The notes: generated from the sequence alone by a model not told the origin. 64,000 nt of DNA from Pedobacter sp. MC2016-05 (GCF_026239735.1 NZ_JAPIVT010000002.1:124001-188000); one strand, 5' to 3'. Positions 55,385-64,000 are shown, numbered from the stretch's first letter. Numbers and translations are program-made.

Positions 55385-55936
55385 TTATTTAATTTGAACA
55401 CCGTTAATACGAAGCTTCGTCCAGGTTCCTGAAAACCCCTGCCCCTTAATATAACTGACCAAAAAGGGATGTCCTTTCAAATTCGGATGATAAATGGAAT
55501 CGAATGAAAAGCGCATTTCGGAATCTGTTTTTTCGGTAACGGTAACTTGTTGGTCGGTATCAGTACCCGATCCTATGGTAAAAAACACATCCCCAATTTT
55601 TGCATTGAAGTCGGCCCGTATAACCCTTAAGTCTGGATATTTTGGATCACTAGCGATAAGTTTACCTTGCTCATCAATACGCAAATAAGAAATGCTGATC
55701 CCATCTCCTCCAATTAAGGAGAAAAATTTGTAGAACAGCTTCCCATTGATTAGCGTGCTATCTTGAATTTCCGTGTAGTTTTCTTTGTTGGCATACCAAA
55801 GGTTTCCCACCTGCATTGGAAGAAAAGAATCTACTGGTTTGGTCTGAATGAAACCACGATCTTTTTTACAACTGAGAAAAATAGTTGAAACGAAGATCAA
55901 TAATAAAAGACTGTTTTTTAGAGCGATATTTTTCAT
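55385..55936 (-). CDS. Hypothetical lipoprotein
   Basis: 183 residues with a lipobox (TIFLSCKKDRG). The mature part is beta-rich (MQVGNLWYANKENYTEI, LINGKLFYKFFSL, VTVTEKTDSEMRFSFDSIY) with no recognised domain. Probably a surface or periplasmic lipoprotein. It is a single gene, convergent with the phosphatase gene. The start has a good signal peptide (MKNIALKNSLLLLIFVST). Confidence 0.75.
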   Translation of the reverse strand: MKNIALKNSLLLLIFVSTIFLSCKKDRGFIQTKPVDSFLPMQVGNLWYANKENYTEIQDSTLINGKLFYKFFSLIGGDGISISYLRIDEQGKLIASDPKYPDLRVIRADFNAKIGDVFFTIGSGTDTDQQVTVTEKTDSEMRFSFDSIYHPNLKGHPFLVSYIKGQGFSGTWTKLRINGVQIK

Positions 55937-56174
55937 TGTTTTTTGGTTTGGTATTTTATCATCAAAACGAGAACAGATGTGTTTATGCTACACCTAAATA
56001 AATAAATATTTCATTGATTTTGCAGGGCTAGCAGAATCTTCAGATTGTATCATTTCTAAATCTTCATTTATATAGATCGAGTATTAAAAATGCATCCATG
56101 AAACCGTCGATCAAAGAAAAAATGATCCAAACCAAATCCAGTTATTGCTGTTCAGCTAACACCAATATTATCTT

Positions 56175-57218
56175 ATGAAACAACCGATACAATACGCATT
56201 ACTTTTCCTTATACTGATTACGCTATTCACCTCATGCAAAAAAAGAAGCCGTGAGGATCTCCCCGATTCTGCACCATTTGACATCTATGCCGCAGGAAGA
56301 GAGGGCTATGTGGCTAAATACTGGAAAAACGGCAATGCCATAACTTTGGGAAGAGGCTCAGGCTCATCTGATGCAAATGCAATGGTGGTATCCGGATCGG
56401 ATGTGCATATAGCAGGATACGAAATTAATGCAGCTGGAAAATATGTATCAAAATACTGGAAAAATGGAACAGCAATATCACTCACCGATGGCACTAGAGA
56501 CGCTTATGCCAATGATATTTTTATACAAGGAAACGATGTCTACATTGCCGGTCAGGAAATCGCCAATGGGCGAACAACCTATCAGGCCAAATACTGAAGA
56601 ATGGAACGCCGGTAGTGCTTACCGAGGAAAACCTAACAGGCTATTGCATAGGATATTACCATTGTAGGCTGTGACGTTTATGTGATAGGCGAAAGACGAA
56701 ATCTTGATTGGCTGACTCCCATTACCTGCTACTGGAAGAACGGACAATTAATCGATCTTTCTGATCGAACAAGAACAGCCGGCGATCAGGCCTTAACACG
56801 ATCTGGGAACGATCTTTATATGGCATGGTCTGAAAGCTATAATAGTTCAGGGCAGTCTCAAACTCGCTACAGCAAAAACCTGGGGGCACCAGTTCTTATC
56901 AATGATGGTTCTGCCGATGTAAGAGGTACTGCTATTGCAGTGAGTGGAAGTGATGTTTACATTGCTGGCTCAGCTATCGGGAGTAATGCCATAGTTGCCA
57001 AATACTGGAAAAACGGGGTGCCAGTTGCGCTGTCTAATGGTCCTCAAAGTGCCTTTGGTCAATCGATAGCCGTGGTAGGATCAGATGTTTACGTCGCTGG
57101 TTACAGTGATGCTGGAGCATCCGGAACTGCACAATATTGGAAAAACGGCAGTGTGGTCACGCTGATCAATGGAAACCAGGCTGCCCTTATCCGAAAGATT
57201 GTGGTTGTAAAAAAATAA
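56175..57218 (+). pseudogene. Frameshifted beta-propeller-like lipoprotein gene
   Basis: Reading across two shifts gives one lipoprotein of about 347 residues. It has a lipobox (LITLFTSCKKRS) and about seven repeats of 43-50 residues, each with a DVYIAG-like strand and an AKYWKNG-like strand (KYWKNGNAI, KYWKNGTAI, the broken third copy, CYWKNGQLI, RYSKNLGAP, KYWKNGVPV, QYWKNGSVV). Seven units fit a seven-bladed propeller. The first shift, near 56595, is a missing G in what should read TACTGGAAG; the second, near 56650, restores the original frame. Two compensating single-base changes could be sequencing errors. No enzyme motif is visible. Confidence 0.7.
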
Positions 57219-57219
57219 A

Positions 57220-57237
57220 CTTGGCAGTAAGGCCAAG
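57220..57237 (-). terminator. Small hairpin with T run on the minus strand
   Basis: CTTGGC and GCCAAG pair around a six-base loop; on the minus strand TTTATTTTTTT follows. It would end transcription from the tetR gene, whose stop is about 170 bases upstream on that strand, and it also lies directly after the plus-strand propeller gene. Confidence 0.45.
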
Positions 57238-57405
57238 CGATTCAAAAATAAAATTGTCTTAAGTAATAAAATCTTAAAAAGGTCAAAAGCAATCATTGAC
57301 TTCACAAATAATAATGTTTAGCCAAAATCCACTCATTATTCTACTCCCCTATTCTTAAGGATTGAAATGTAACGTTACTTCATATTCGGTTTGATTAGCA
57401 ACGGA

Positions 57406-58038
57406 TCAAGTGTATGCAAGCTCGATAATTGTTTTGAGGGTTTTTTTAATCTCTTCCTGACCGGATGGCTCTTGAAGGTTGATACCACAAAAAGGATTTT
57501 CCTGCATATTACTATGAAGTGTAAGATAATACACTCCACCCATTAATATCGCATAAATTGCCCGGAAATTCTTATGGCTATCACTGAAGGTTTTATCGAA
57601 GATCTCACGCAGCAGCTGATCACCAATATTCTCTCGCTTTGAGTCTAATTCCTTTAAAACAGATGACTTTTCGCTTAGCCCCCAGGTAATGATCCGTCTC
57701 ATTTCCTCGCTACTCATTAGGCTATTGAACTGGTTTTCCAGAACCTGATAGGCAAATGCTTTCCCATCATCTACTTTACTTTCTTCAACAATCTCACTAA
57801 TTTCCTCCGGACTAATTTTCCAATAGTCCTTATTATTGAGGTATTCTTTCACCAAACCCTCCAATCCACCGAAATAATCATAAATCAATCTTCTGTCCAC
57901 CTTTGCCTTCTCCGCAACCCTACTAATGCTCACTCCCGAAAAACCATCCCTTTTCAAAATTTCTCCAAGCGCATCGACCAAATTTTTCTTGGTACGTTCC
58001 TTGTTCCTGACTGGGCCATCCGTTACTTTTCTTGCCAT
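57406..58038 (-). CDS. TetR family transcription regulator
   Basis: 210 residues from ATG 58038 (MARKVTDGPVRNKERTKKN); a start nine codons earlier is possible. The N-terminal helix-turn-helix is LKRDGFSGVSISRVAEKAKVDRRLIYDYFGG. The C-terminal ligand domain has no recognisable specificity. No obvious target gene is adjacent; the upstream 675 bases hold no gene but include a 14-base palindrome that could be an operator. Confidence 0.88.
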   Translation of the reverse strand: MARKVTDGPVRNKERTKKNLVDALGEILKRDGFSGVSISRVAEKAKVDRRLIYDYFGGLEGLVKEYLNNKDYWKISPEEISEIVEESKVDDGKAFAYQVLENQFNSLMSSEEMRRIITWGLSEKSSVLKELDSKRENIGDQLLREIFDKTFSDSHKNFRAIYAILMGGVYYLTLHSNMQENPFCGINLQEPSGQEEIKKTLKTIIELAYT

Positions 58039-58713
58039 TTGAATAAACTTTGCTGCAATTTGCATTTTTTTCGTGGCACCGTCAAAGCTTCTACCTATAA
58101 AACGAAAGGCTGTTTCATTTCTGTCTAATGATAATCTAAAGCTTAAAAGCTGAGTATTTGTTGAACCAAACTAAAAAGATCACGAGAATAAATTATTGGC
58201 TTTGTTTAACGATAGATTATGCCTCACCAGTTTTTGTTCACCGTATTCAGCCCTATCTTCCTTTGAAAAATTGTTACCTGTTTAAGATTTTAGCAAACGT
58301 AAAATAAATTTAACTCTCAATGTTGAGATATAATAATATTTTGATAAATTTGAAGCAGGCATCGGGAAATTAAATAACTAGAAGAAGCTACAATTTTTAC
58401 ATAATTCGTAAAGGCATCACCTACTATTGAAACCCATTTTTCCAGTTTTGAATAATGTTAGCTTTGGTACTGAATGAAATTTTCTCGGATGGCTAAATTT
58501 GGTTACATTTTACGATGAAACGATTAAGATTTGAAGAATAGCATGCTGACAGATAAGAATTACATCGCCCGTTAACGGATGATGTGACGTTAAAAACGGA
58601 AACACTAACCATGTTGCTTTAACCGAAAAATTATGTTGCTCCTTCGCTAACGCACCAGAAGGAGCAGGATAAAATGTTTAGAAATTTAAGCTTTTAACAA
58701 TACATATAAACGA
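58039..58713. other. 675-base gap without genes
   Basis: No credible gene, repeat or RNA was seen. The one notable element is a perfect palindrome TCTCAATGTTGAGA at 58315-58328, compatible with an operator for the TetR protein but too short to be sure. Confidence 0.4.
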
Positions 58714-58956
58714 ATGAAAACTGAAGTCTCAGATCAAAGTATCGAATCATTAAAAAAACAGCGAAACCTGATGAAAGGCGTCGCGATAGGATATGCGCTG
58801 ATAATGGCTGTTGCCATAAGCTTAGCTTTGTATTTAACCTTTACCAAACATAATGCATATTTACTGGCTATCGTTCCAGTTTGCCTGCTCGTGATGATCC
58901 CTATATTGATGAGAGTTAATCAACTTAATGCTGCTATAAAAAACAGAAATAATTGA
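58714..58956 (+). CDS. Small two-helix membrane protein
   Basis: 80 residues: a charged N-terminus (SDQSIESLKKQRNLMKG), two transmembrane helices (VAIGYALIMAVAISLALYLTF and YLLAIVPVCLLVMIPILM) and a short basic tail. It overlaps the DUF3667 start by four bases (TTGA), so the two are translated together. A second small protein of similar design lies just after DUF3667. No family is recognised. Confidence 0.7.
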   Translation: MKTEVSDQSIESLKKQRNLMKGVAIGYALIMAVAISLALYLTFTKHNAYLLAIVPVCLLVMIPILMRVNQLNAAIKNRNN

Positions 58957-59723
58957 CAGTGGAAGGCTCAAAACATCTAGATCTACATTCCTGCTTAAAT
59001 TGTCAGTCGGAAACCTCCGGGACTTACTGCGCAAATTGTGGGCAAAAAGCAAGCACTCATCGCTACTCTTTAATTCATTTCATGGAACACGATCTTATTC
59101 ACGGTGTTTGGCATGTTGATAAAGGAGTCTTATTTACACTAAAAGAGCTGATTTTAAGACCGGGTGATAGCGTTAGGGAATTTATTCAGGGAAAAAGGGT
59201 GAGGTTTTTTAGTTTTGTTACCCTGATTATTCTTTTACTGGCCATTTCGAGTTTACTATCGCCATATGTAAAAATCCATTTATCAGACATCATGCCATTG
59301 AACAGTAAGCAGACAATGAGTACCTATGAGGGTTTCGCCACCAAATATCCAAAGGTGATTATTTTGATATTGATCCCCCTTTACTCTTTATTTAGCTATT
59401 TCTGGTTCAAAAAGGCTAAACTTAATTATAGCGAACACCTGGTCTTGAATTCTTACAAGACGGCAGTAGAACTTATTCTTGCTTTAATATTTACAGTAGT
59501 TACGATTTTTTACACGCATATCCCTACGCTATTATTCTTCTATTATTTATTTGTAGCGGTAGGCGGCTTCCTTTACAGTATTTGGTTTTATAACCAGTTT
59601 TTTACCGGGTATGGCTATTCAAGGAGATCAAAACTGTTAAGAGCAATAATGATCCCTGTCTCTTATTTAATTATTTCGGTGTTGGTAGGCTTTTCAATGG
59701 CGCTGTTCAAACTGATTAATTAA
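58953..59723 (+). CDS. DUF3667 membrane protein with zinc-ribbon N-terminus
   Basis: 256 residues from a TTG overlapping the previous stop (a GTG two codons later is the alternative). The N-terminus carries four cysteines in two pairs, CLNCQSETSGTYCANCGQK, a zinc-ribbon typical of DUF3667. Then comes the family motif HGVWHVDKGVLFTLKELILRPGDSVREFI, followed by about five transmembrane helices. The role of this family is unknown. It sits between two small two-helix membrane proteins, probably in one operon. Confidence 0.88.
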   Translation: MTVEGSKHLDLHSCLNCQSETSGTYCANCGQKASTHRYSLIHFMEHDLIHGVWHVDKGVLFTLKELILRPGDSVREFIQGKRVRFFSFVTLIILLLAISSLLSPYVKIHLSDIMPLNSKQTMSTYEGFATKYPKVIILILIPLYSLFSYFWFKKAKLNYSEHLVLNSYKTAVELILALIFTVVTIFYTHIPTLLFFYYLFVAVGGFLYSIWFYNQFFTGYGYSRRSKLLRAIMIPVSYLIISVLVGFSMALFKLIN

Positions 59724-59813
59724 AATATTTCAATTGCCTTCAAATTCTAATCGAGTGGTTCAATCAAACAGGAAATTTTAAACGGTGTAATTTACAATAT
59801 CAAATTTAACCTT

Positions 59814-60065
59814 ATGAATACGATACAGGAAATCAAGCAGCTATCTGACCAAGAGCTACTTAAAAGACATCAGACAGCAAAATCAAGTTTAATTATTACC
59901 TGTATACTTATTGGTGCTTTGGTGGGTGTTGCAATCTATAGTTCACTAAAAAACGGGCTTGGCTTTTTTACTTTTTTCCCTTTATTTTTTGTGTTCCTGA
60001 TTATTAATGGCCAAAAAACCAGCAAAGCTATTGCCGCAGAAATTAAAAATAGAGGGTTAACTTAA
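59814..60065 (+). CDS. Small two-helix membrane protein
   Basis: 83 residues: a soluble N-terminus (MNTIQEIKQLSDQELLKRHQTAK), two transmembrane helices (LIITCILIGALVGVAIY, FFTFFPLFFVFLIING) and a basic end (KTSKAIAAEIKNRGLT). The layout resembles the 80-residue protein upstream of DUF3667, suggesting a related pair. No known family is recognised. Confidence 0.65.
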   Translation: MNTIQEIKQLSDQELLKRHQTAKSSLIITCILIGALVGVAIYSSLKNGLGFFTFFPLFFVFLIINGQKTSKAIAAEIKNRGLT

Positions 60066-60132
60066 GAATTTCTTCTTAGAACTACTAACATCAGCCTTTG
60101 CCATCTCATAAAAGAGGGAAAAGCCTGTCTGT

Positions 60133-60906
60133 TTAAAAATCAGAATAATCTGCTGGATATAAAAATAAGGTGACATTTTTGGACACATTATGCTGATACT
60201 GAGGCAAACCGCTGATCTTTTTATATTCAGGACCAAAAGCTGCCCAATGGCTATCTCTATCGACCTTATTATTAAAAGTTGTCAAATACATTAAATTAGG
60301 CATTTTACCACCTGAAATCACCTGCCCATAAAAAACAGCATTGAAATTCAACTTTGAAAAAATTGCGACTTCATAATCGTTGAACATCTCAATTTTGTTG
60401 CGGGAAAGATTTTCCGTTGCCGCTTCGTAACTTCTTAATTCATAAACCCGTTCATTTTTAGGTGTAGTGAGTTTTGGAAGCGAATATTCTGGCATCGAAG
60501 CAAAAGCCTTCAAAATGATTGATTCTATACGGGTATACGGCGGTTCATTATATGACGCATTTAAATAAGGGCTTCCTTTTTCAGCAAACGCTTTGTCCTT
60601 GCCAACCGCCGTATTGATTCTATCCAGATCCGTCAGTTTTTTAAGCGGTATAAAAACGTAAATCAGCCTATCTGAAGTATCTTTGGCAATCGGCTTAAAA
60701 ACACCAATATCCTTAATGCCTTTGGTGTGCAAAGCGGGCAAAAACGCAGTTTTTAAATATTCATCAATGACTTTCTCCTGCTGATCAGTTTTAAAATGAT
60801 ATACTTTAATCTGATAATAAAATGACTGCTTTACGGCATAAACATGAGCTGATAAAGCAATGAAAGCAACAGTTGAAAAAAGGATTCTTTTGAGGAAGGA
60901 TTTCAC
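60133..60906 (-). CDS. NIPSNAP family secreted protein
   Basis: 257 residues with a signal peptide (ILFSTVAFIALSAHVYA). The second half has the NIPSNAP signature ERVYELRSYEAATENLSRNKIEMFND and LMYLTTFNNKVDRDSHWAAFG; the first half is a second, weaker ferredoxin-like domain (YYQIKVYHFKTDQQEKVIDEYL, RLIYVFIPLKKL). Such two-domain secreted NIPSNAP proteins occur in Bacteroidetes, with no established function. A TAAATTTG -7 match lies about 58 bases upstream (60964-60971, minus strand). Confidence 0.85.
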   Translation of the reverse strand: MKSFLKRILFSTVAFIALSAHVYAVKQSFYYQIKVYHFKTDQQEKVIDEYLKTAFLPALHTKGIKDIGVFKPIAKDTSDRLIYVFIPLKKLTDLDRINTAVGKDKAFAEKGSPYLNASYNEPPYTRIESIILKAFASMPEYSLPKLTTPKNERVYELRSYEAATENLSRNKIEMFNDYEVAIFSKLNFNAVFYGQVISGGKMPNLMYLTTFNNKVDRDSHWAAFGPEYKKISGLPQYQHNVSKNVTLFLYPADYSDF

Positions 60907-61090
60907 GATATGATCTGATTTAAATTAACATCTACAACTTTATAAATAAGATTTTGTTTAGTCCAAATTTACGATAATCCTTGTTTGAAAATCATCTATT
61001 TCAAAAATGGTGGTGCACCATCATAATCTAATACTGACATAAAATAAGTTGACTATCACTATCAATTATATTTAAGGGTGACGTTAAGAT

Positions 61091-61255
61091 TTAAACCTGT
61101 GCTGTTTTTTTGACTTTCATCCCCGCGATTGGCCGCTCAATCATCATCAAACCATAAGACGATACTAGTTCCTCGAACGTAAGTTGGCACAATTCACATC
61201 TTAAAAAAGATCCCGCAGCCATTGGTGTTTTCATTATATTTTGAGTGTTATTCAT
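61091..61255 (-). CDS. Very small CxxC protein at the end of a sigma operon
   Basis: 54 residues, starting ATG 61255 and overlapping the preceding anti-sigma-like gene by eight bases. The protein contains FLRCELCQLTFEELVSSYG and a basic end (MKVKKTAQV). The CxxC pair could bind zinc or be a redox site. No homologous family is recognised; the main support is the overlap and the absence of another explanation for this gap. Confidence 0.35.
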   Translation of the reverse strand: MNNTQNIMKTPMAAGSFLRCELCQLTFEELVSSYGLMMIERPIAGMKVKKTAQV

Positions 61256-61865
61256 TTAGGCTCTTCGTTTCAAATTCAATGAGCTCTGCCAGATGAGCCT
61301 CGGATTTTTTTAAGGTCCTATCGTATTCTGCGTAGGCTTTTCGGCTTAAAGCTATCATAAGGGAAAGCGCAACACAACCAACCAAACAAAAGATTGCTAA
61401 CGCCTTATTGCTATTAAACAACGAAAAATTGTAAACAATTTTAATGAAAATAGGCACTACACTTAAAACCCATAATGCAACTAGAAAGATGTCGTACCTG
61501 GCATTTGCGGCCAAATGAATCCTAAATTTGCAAATATTCTTTTGTAATTGGACTATCGAATCATTATAGTCAGGTTTTTCTATTGATAAATGAGAGATAA
61601 ATGACCAAAGCATTGCCATGCCACCGAATATCGCCGGTACGCTGTATTCAATTGCACTAATCATAAAAATAGCCATGCCAATTGATATAAAGCAATAAAC
61701 TAAGGCCATATTCCTCCCTAACAATGATATGTTGATAATCTTGCTAAATTCTCCGGCTGCATTCTCTATATTCATTTTCATCAATTGTGTGTTGTTAAGT
61801 CTTATTCTGCTATCTAAGTTCTTGTCATCTGCTTGCCAGAGATTTTTTAATTCGTCGAGTTCCAT
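61248..61865 (-). CDS. Membrane protein, probable anti-sigma factor
   Basis: 205 residues from ATG 61865 (MELDELKNLWQADD); a start four codons earlier would overlap the sigma gene. The N-terminal soluble part is of the kind found in Bacteroidetes proteins encoded after ECF sigma genes. Four transmembrane helices follow (ALVYCFISIGMAIFMIS, VPAIFGGMAMLWSFI, IFLVALWVLSVVPIFI, ALAIFCLVGCVALSLMI) and then a charged tail. It probably holds the ECF sigma factor at the membrane; no FecR or STN domain is present, so the signal differs from the two sigma systems further left. Confidence 0.78.
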   Translation of the reverse strand: MELDELKNLWQADDKNLDSRIRLNNTQLMKMNIENAAGEFSKIINISLLGRNMALVYCFISIGMAIFMISAIEYSVPAIFGGMAMLWSFISHLSIEKPDYNDSIVQLQKNICKFRIHLAANARYDIFLVALWVLSVVPIFIKIVYNFSLFNSNKALAIFCLVGCVALSLMIALSRKAYAEYDRTLKKSEAHLAELIEFETKSLNE

Positions 61866-61869
61866 ATAC

Positions 61870-62433
61870 CTAGTCATTTAATAATGAAATGCTTTCTTTC
61901 AATTTTCTTTTACTTCGGTTAATCTTAGTTCCCACATTTGTTTCCGTTAATCCAATGATTTCTGATATTTCTTTATAGCTTTTATCTTCTAAATAAAGGA
62001 TAATGATTGCTTTATTTAGCTCATCAAGCTTGTTTATAAATTTATATAAGAGCTGCGTTCTATAGGTATTCTCTTCAGAACAATTTTCTTCCTCGGAAAT
62101 TTGAAAGACAGCATCATCATAAGGTTCATTAGTCTCCTTACGTTTCACATCTCTTCTATAATGCGATATTGCCACATTCAGAGCTATTTTGTATATCCAG
62201 GTAGATAGTTTGAATTCCTGGTTATAGTTTTTAAATGACTTCCATAGTTGGATTATAATTTCTTGCTCAAGATCTTTCCTGTCGTCCAAATTTCGGCAAT
62301 AAGAATAAGTCACTTTATACAGAAGTCTCAAGAGGGACGGTGTTAGGTTTTTTTTGATAACCAAATTAATTTTGATATCAGAAATGAAGAAATCGATTTG
62401 ATTGATTTCTATCTTGAAAGCAAATTTAAGCAC
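61870..62433 (-). CDS. ECF RNA polymerase sigma factor with irregular N-terminus
   Basis: 187 residues as an open frame. Region 2 (YKVTYSYCRNLDDRKDLEQEIIIQLWKSF, LSTWIYKIALNVAISHYRR) and region 4 (LDELNKAIIILYLEDKSYKEISEIIGLTETNVGTKINRSKRKL) are intact. The first 35 or so residues (to about 62330) do not look like a sigma factor and are antisense to the MutS-like gene on the other strand. The natural start has probably been lost or replaced at a rearrangement junction. The downstream anti-sigma-like gene follows by four bases. Confidence 0.82.
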   Translation of the reverse strand: MLKFAFKIEINQIDFFISDIKINLVIKKNLTPSLLRLLYKVTYSYCRNLDDRKDLEQEIIIQLWKSFKNYNQEFKLSTWIYKIALNVAISHYRRDVKRKETNEPYDDAVFQISEEENCSEENTYRTQLLYKFINKLDELNKAIIILYLEDKSYKEISEIIGLTETNVGTKINRSKRKLKESISLLND

Positions 62434-63497
62434 TTTAAAAATAATCCACTTGATGCTTTATCGGATTACTTAATACGTAATTCTAGTAATAATTATTATA
62501 TTATAAAAACTGGGCTCAATTATCTTATCAAGACTACAAAATACATTTTAAACTTCATAAACGATCAAAAAGCAAATAATCCTCCAACATATCTTCATGA
62601 AATTTTCGATGAGATTTTTGATACCATTGATGGAGGTGTTTTGATGAAAGCTTCATTGCTCAACGAAAAACATCTTCGTTTCTTAGCTGTAACAAAGTTA
62701 GACAGAGCTATACGCGGAGCAGAAAAACATAATATTAAAAAATTCCTACAGCTGATGTATGAATTAGACGTTTTTGAAAATGTCGCTTTAGTTGCTGCTT
62801 CTAAAGAATTTTCGTTCCCGATTTTTAATATTGAGGAAGATTTAAATATATCTATTACTGGCCTCTTTCATCCTTCGATTAAAGAACCAGTTAAAAATGA
62901 TCTCCAGATAGATGTTACTAAAAACATAATATTTTTAACAGGATCTAATATGGCTGGAAAGTCCTCGTTGTTAAAGTCCCTGGGGTTAACAATTTATTTA
63001 TCTCACCTAGGCTTTCCCGTCCCAGCAGAGGAAATGAAATTGAGTGTGCTCAATGGTTTGGTAACTACAATTAATCTTCCTGACAATATCAACGATGGTT
63101 TAAGTCATTATTATACGGAAGTAAAGAGAGTAAAGGAGGTTGCAGAAATTTTGTTAAGAACCAAAATGTTTTTGTGATATTTGATGAGTTATTTAGAGGA
63201 ACTAATGTAAAGGATGCCTATGATGCATCTTCTCTAATTATGGCGGAGCAACAAGCTATTCAAAATTCAGCATTTGTTATCTCTATTCACATCATAGAGC
63301 TAGCTACTTCTTTAAATAACTTTAAAAATATCTCATTTCGATACCTAGACACCTATTTTGAAAACAAAAAACCGATTTTTACTTATTCTCTTAAAGAAGG
63401 AATTTCCAACGAAACTTTAGGAATGTATATAGTAAAGAATGAAGGGATTGTGGAAGTCTTAAAACTGGCTGCAAAAAAATCTTTATATAAATCTTAG
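62347..63497 (+). pseudogene. 5'-truncated, frameshifted MutS-like ATPase
   Basis: The frame from 62347 encodes the middle and C-terminal parts of a Bacteroidetes MutS-type ATPase: a helical core region (FDEIFDTIDGGVLMKASL), Walker A (GSNMAGKSSLLKS), and the segment NLPDNINDGLSHYYTEVKRVKEV. The chain breaks near 63173, where a T5 run should have T6; after the break it reads VIFDELFRGTNVKDAYDAS (Walker B and Q-loop area) to 63497. The N-terminal region of the family, about 80-100 residues, is missing, and no start codon fits. Truncation plus frameshift make this a pseudogene; the frameshift alone could be a sequencing error. Confidence 0.8.
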
Positions 63498-63673
63498 TTT
63501 TCTACTTTCAATCTTTAAATTTGATTTTCAAAACCTGGGGATTTTCTTGTTTGTAATTTTAGATATGAATTTTAGAGTATCTTGTCTCAAAAAACGAATG
63601 TATTCTGCCCCTCTTACCACTTCCTTTTACTAATGATTTCATTAAATATCAGCAAAACCAAATCGCTCATAAA

Positions 63674-64000
63674 GTGTTTAGATGTTTAAAAAATCTAAAG
63701 CCCTTGTCATTGAAATCATTATCGAAAACCCGTTGGCGGATTGAGCCGGACCGTATAACAGTTTACCCATATGGCCTATCCTATATTCTTGCTGCCGTAC
63801 TATCCATTTTTTTCCTGAGCGGATACCTGGTCTATCTTTATTATCTCCGAAATTCTTTTACTTCTTCCCTGCCAATACTTATTATCCTGATAACGGTCGT
63901 TACCCTATTCATCCTGTGGGCGGGCACATCTGTAGAGTTTGACATTAGTGCGGGCGTCATGCGAAAAAAAATAATGGGCTTGCTGACCATATCTTCCCTT
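63674..64000 (+). CDS. Partial membrane protein at the right edge
   Basis: An open frame continues past the window. From a GTG at 63674 (start uncertain; the frame is open from 63569) it reads KTRWRIEPDRITVYPYGLS, then two transmembrane helices (YILAAVLSIFFLSGYLVYLYYL and LPILIILITVVTLFILW) and a soluble segment (GTSVEFDISAGVMRKK). Only about 109 residues are visible, too little to assign a family. Confidence 0.5.
   Translation, partial: MFRCLKNLKPLSLKSLSKTRWRIEPDRITVYPYGLSYILAAVLSIFFLSGYLVYLYYLRNSFTSSLPILIILITVVTLFILWAGTSVEFDISAGVMRKKIMGLLTISSL

Noticed and set aside
60066..60132. Terminator between the 83-residue gene and the NIPSNAP gene.
   Set aside because: The AGCC and AGGC-like stretches do not form complementary arms.

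Overview
The window looks like a chromosome segment of a Bacteroidetes bacterium, most likely Sphingobacteriaceae (Pedobacter or a close relative). This is inferred from gene families, not from an rRNA gene. The evidence is two SusC/SusD pairs, FecR/ECF-sigma loci feeding TonB-dependent receptors, lipoproteins with a Cys-Lys-Lys start to the mature chain, TAnnTTTG-type -7 boxes, weak Shine-Dalgarno sites and an AT-rich sequence. No tRNA, rRNA, intact insertion sequence or CRISPR array was seen.

Layout. 1-4518: a decayed hybrid histidine kinase, a membrane-anchored metallophosphoesterase, an M23 peptidase and a GAF histidine kinase. 4616-13669 (minus): a glycan-use locus of SusC, SusD and a 1283-residue GH31 glycosidase with FN3, F5/8C, dockerin-like and cohesin-like parts. 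13869-17292: a MocR-type regulator divergent from a short TonB receptor. 17335-18150: methionine aminopeptidase. 18217-27727: a molybdenum block. On the minus strand this is a small SUOX-like secreted protein plus modA-modB-modC; on the plus strand it is xdhC, mocA-like, moaA, moeA, moaD, moeB-rhodanese, moaE and a moaC-mogA fusion, nearly all touching or overlapping. In front of xdhC lies only the C-terminal stump of a molybdenum hydroxylase large subunit. 27741-36959: an S41 peptidase, a GH78 rhamnosidase, an acyltransferase, a broken lipoprotein, a membrane protein with a Crp-type regulator, and a secreted DNA/RNA nuclease.

36984-40444: a nested inverted repeat (MITE-like), small hypotheticals, a TraB/ChaN-like secreted protein, an orphan CRISPR-repeat-like sequence and a DUF389 membrane protein. 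40466-49001 (minus): ECF sigma, FecR, SusC with STN domain, SusD, TlpA-like thioredoxin. 49236-55306 (plus): a second, divergent ECF sigma, FecR, TonB receptor with STN domain, and a purple-acid-phosphatase-like enzyme whose start overlaps the receptor stop. 55385-60906: lipoproteins (one a frameshifted beta-propeller gene), a TetR regulator, small membrane proteins, DUF3667 and NIPSNAP proteins. 61091-63497: an ECF sigma / membrane anti-sigma-like operon abutting, head to head, a 5'-truncated and frameshifted MutS-like gene. The last bases open a partial membrane-protein gene.

How it fits together. Two sigma/FecR systems back to back appear to control uptake of two different nutrients, one through SusCD and one through a receptor coupled to a phosphatase. 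The molybdenum block contains uptake, cofactor synthesis and cofactor maturation (XdhC, MocA) but no intact molybdoenzyme in view. At least four genes carry single-base frameshifts, many of them in homopolymers, so some apparent pseudogenes could be sequencing errors; the decayed kinase and the hydroxylase stump are more convincing as real decay.
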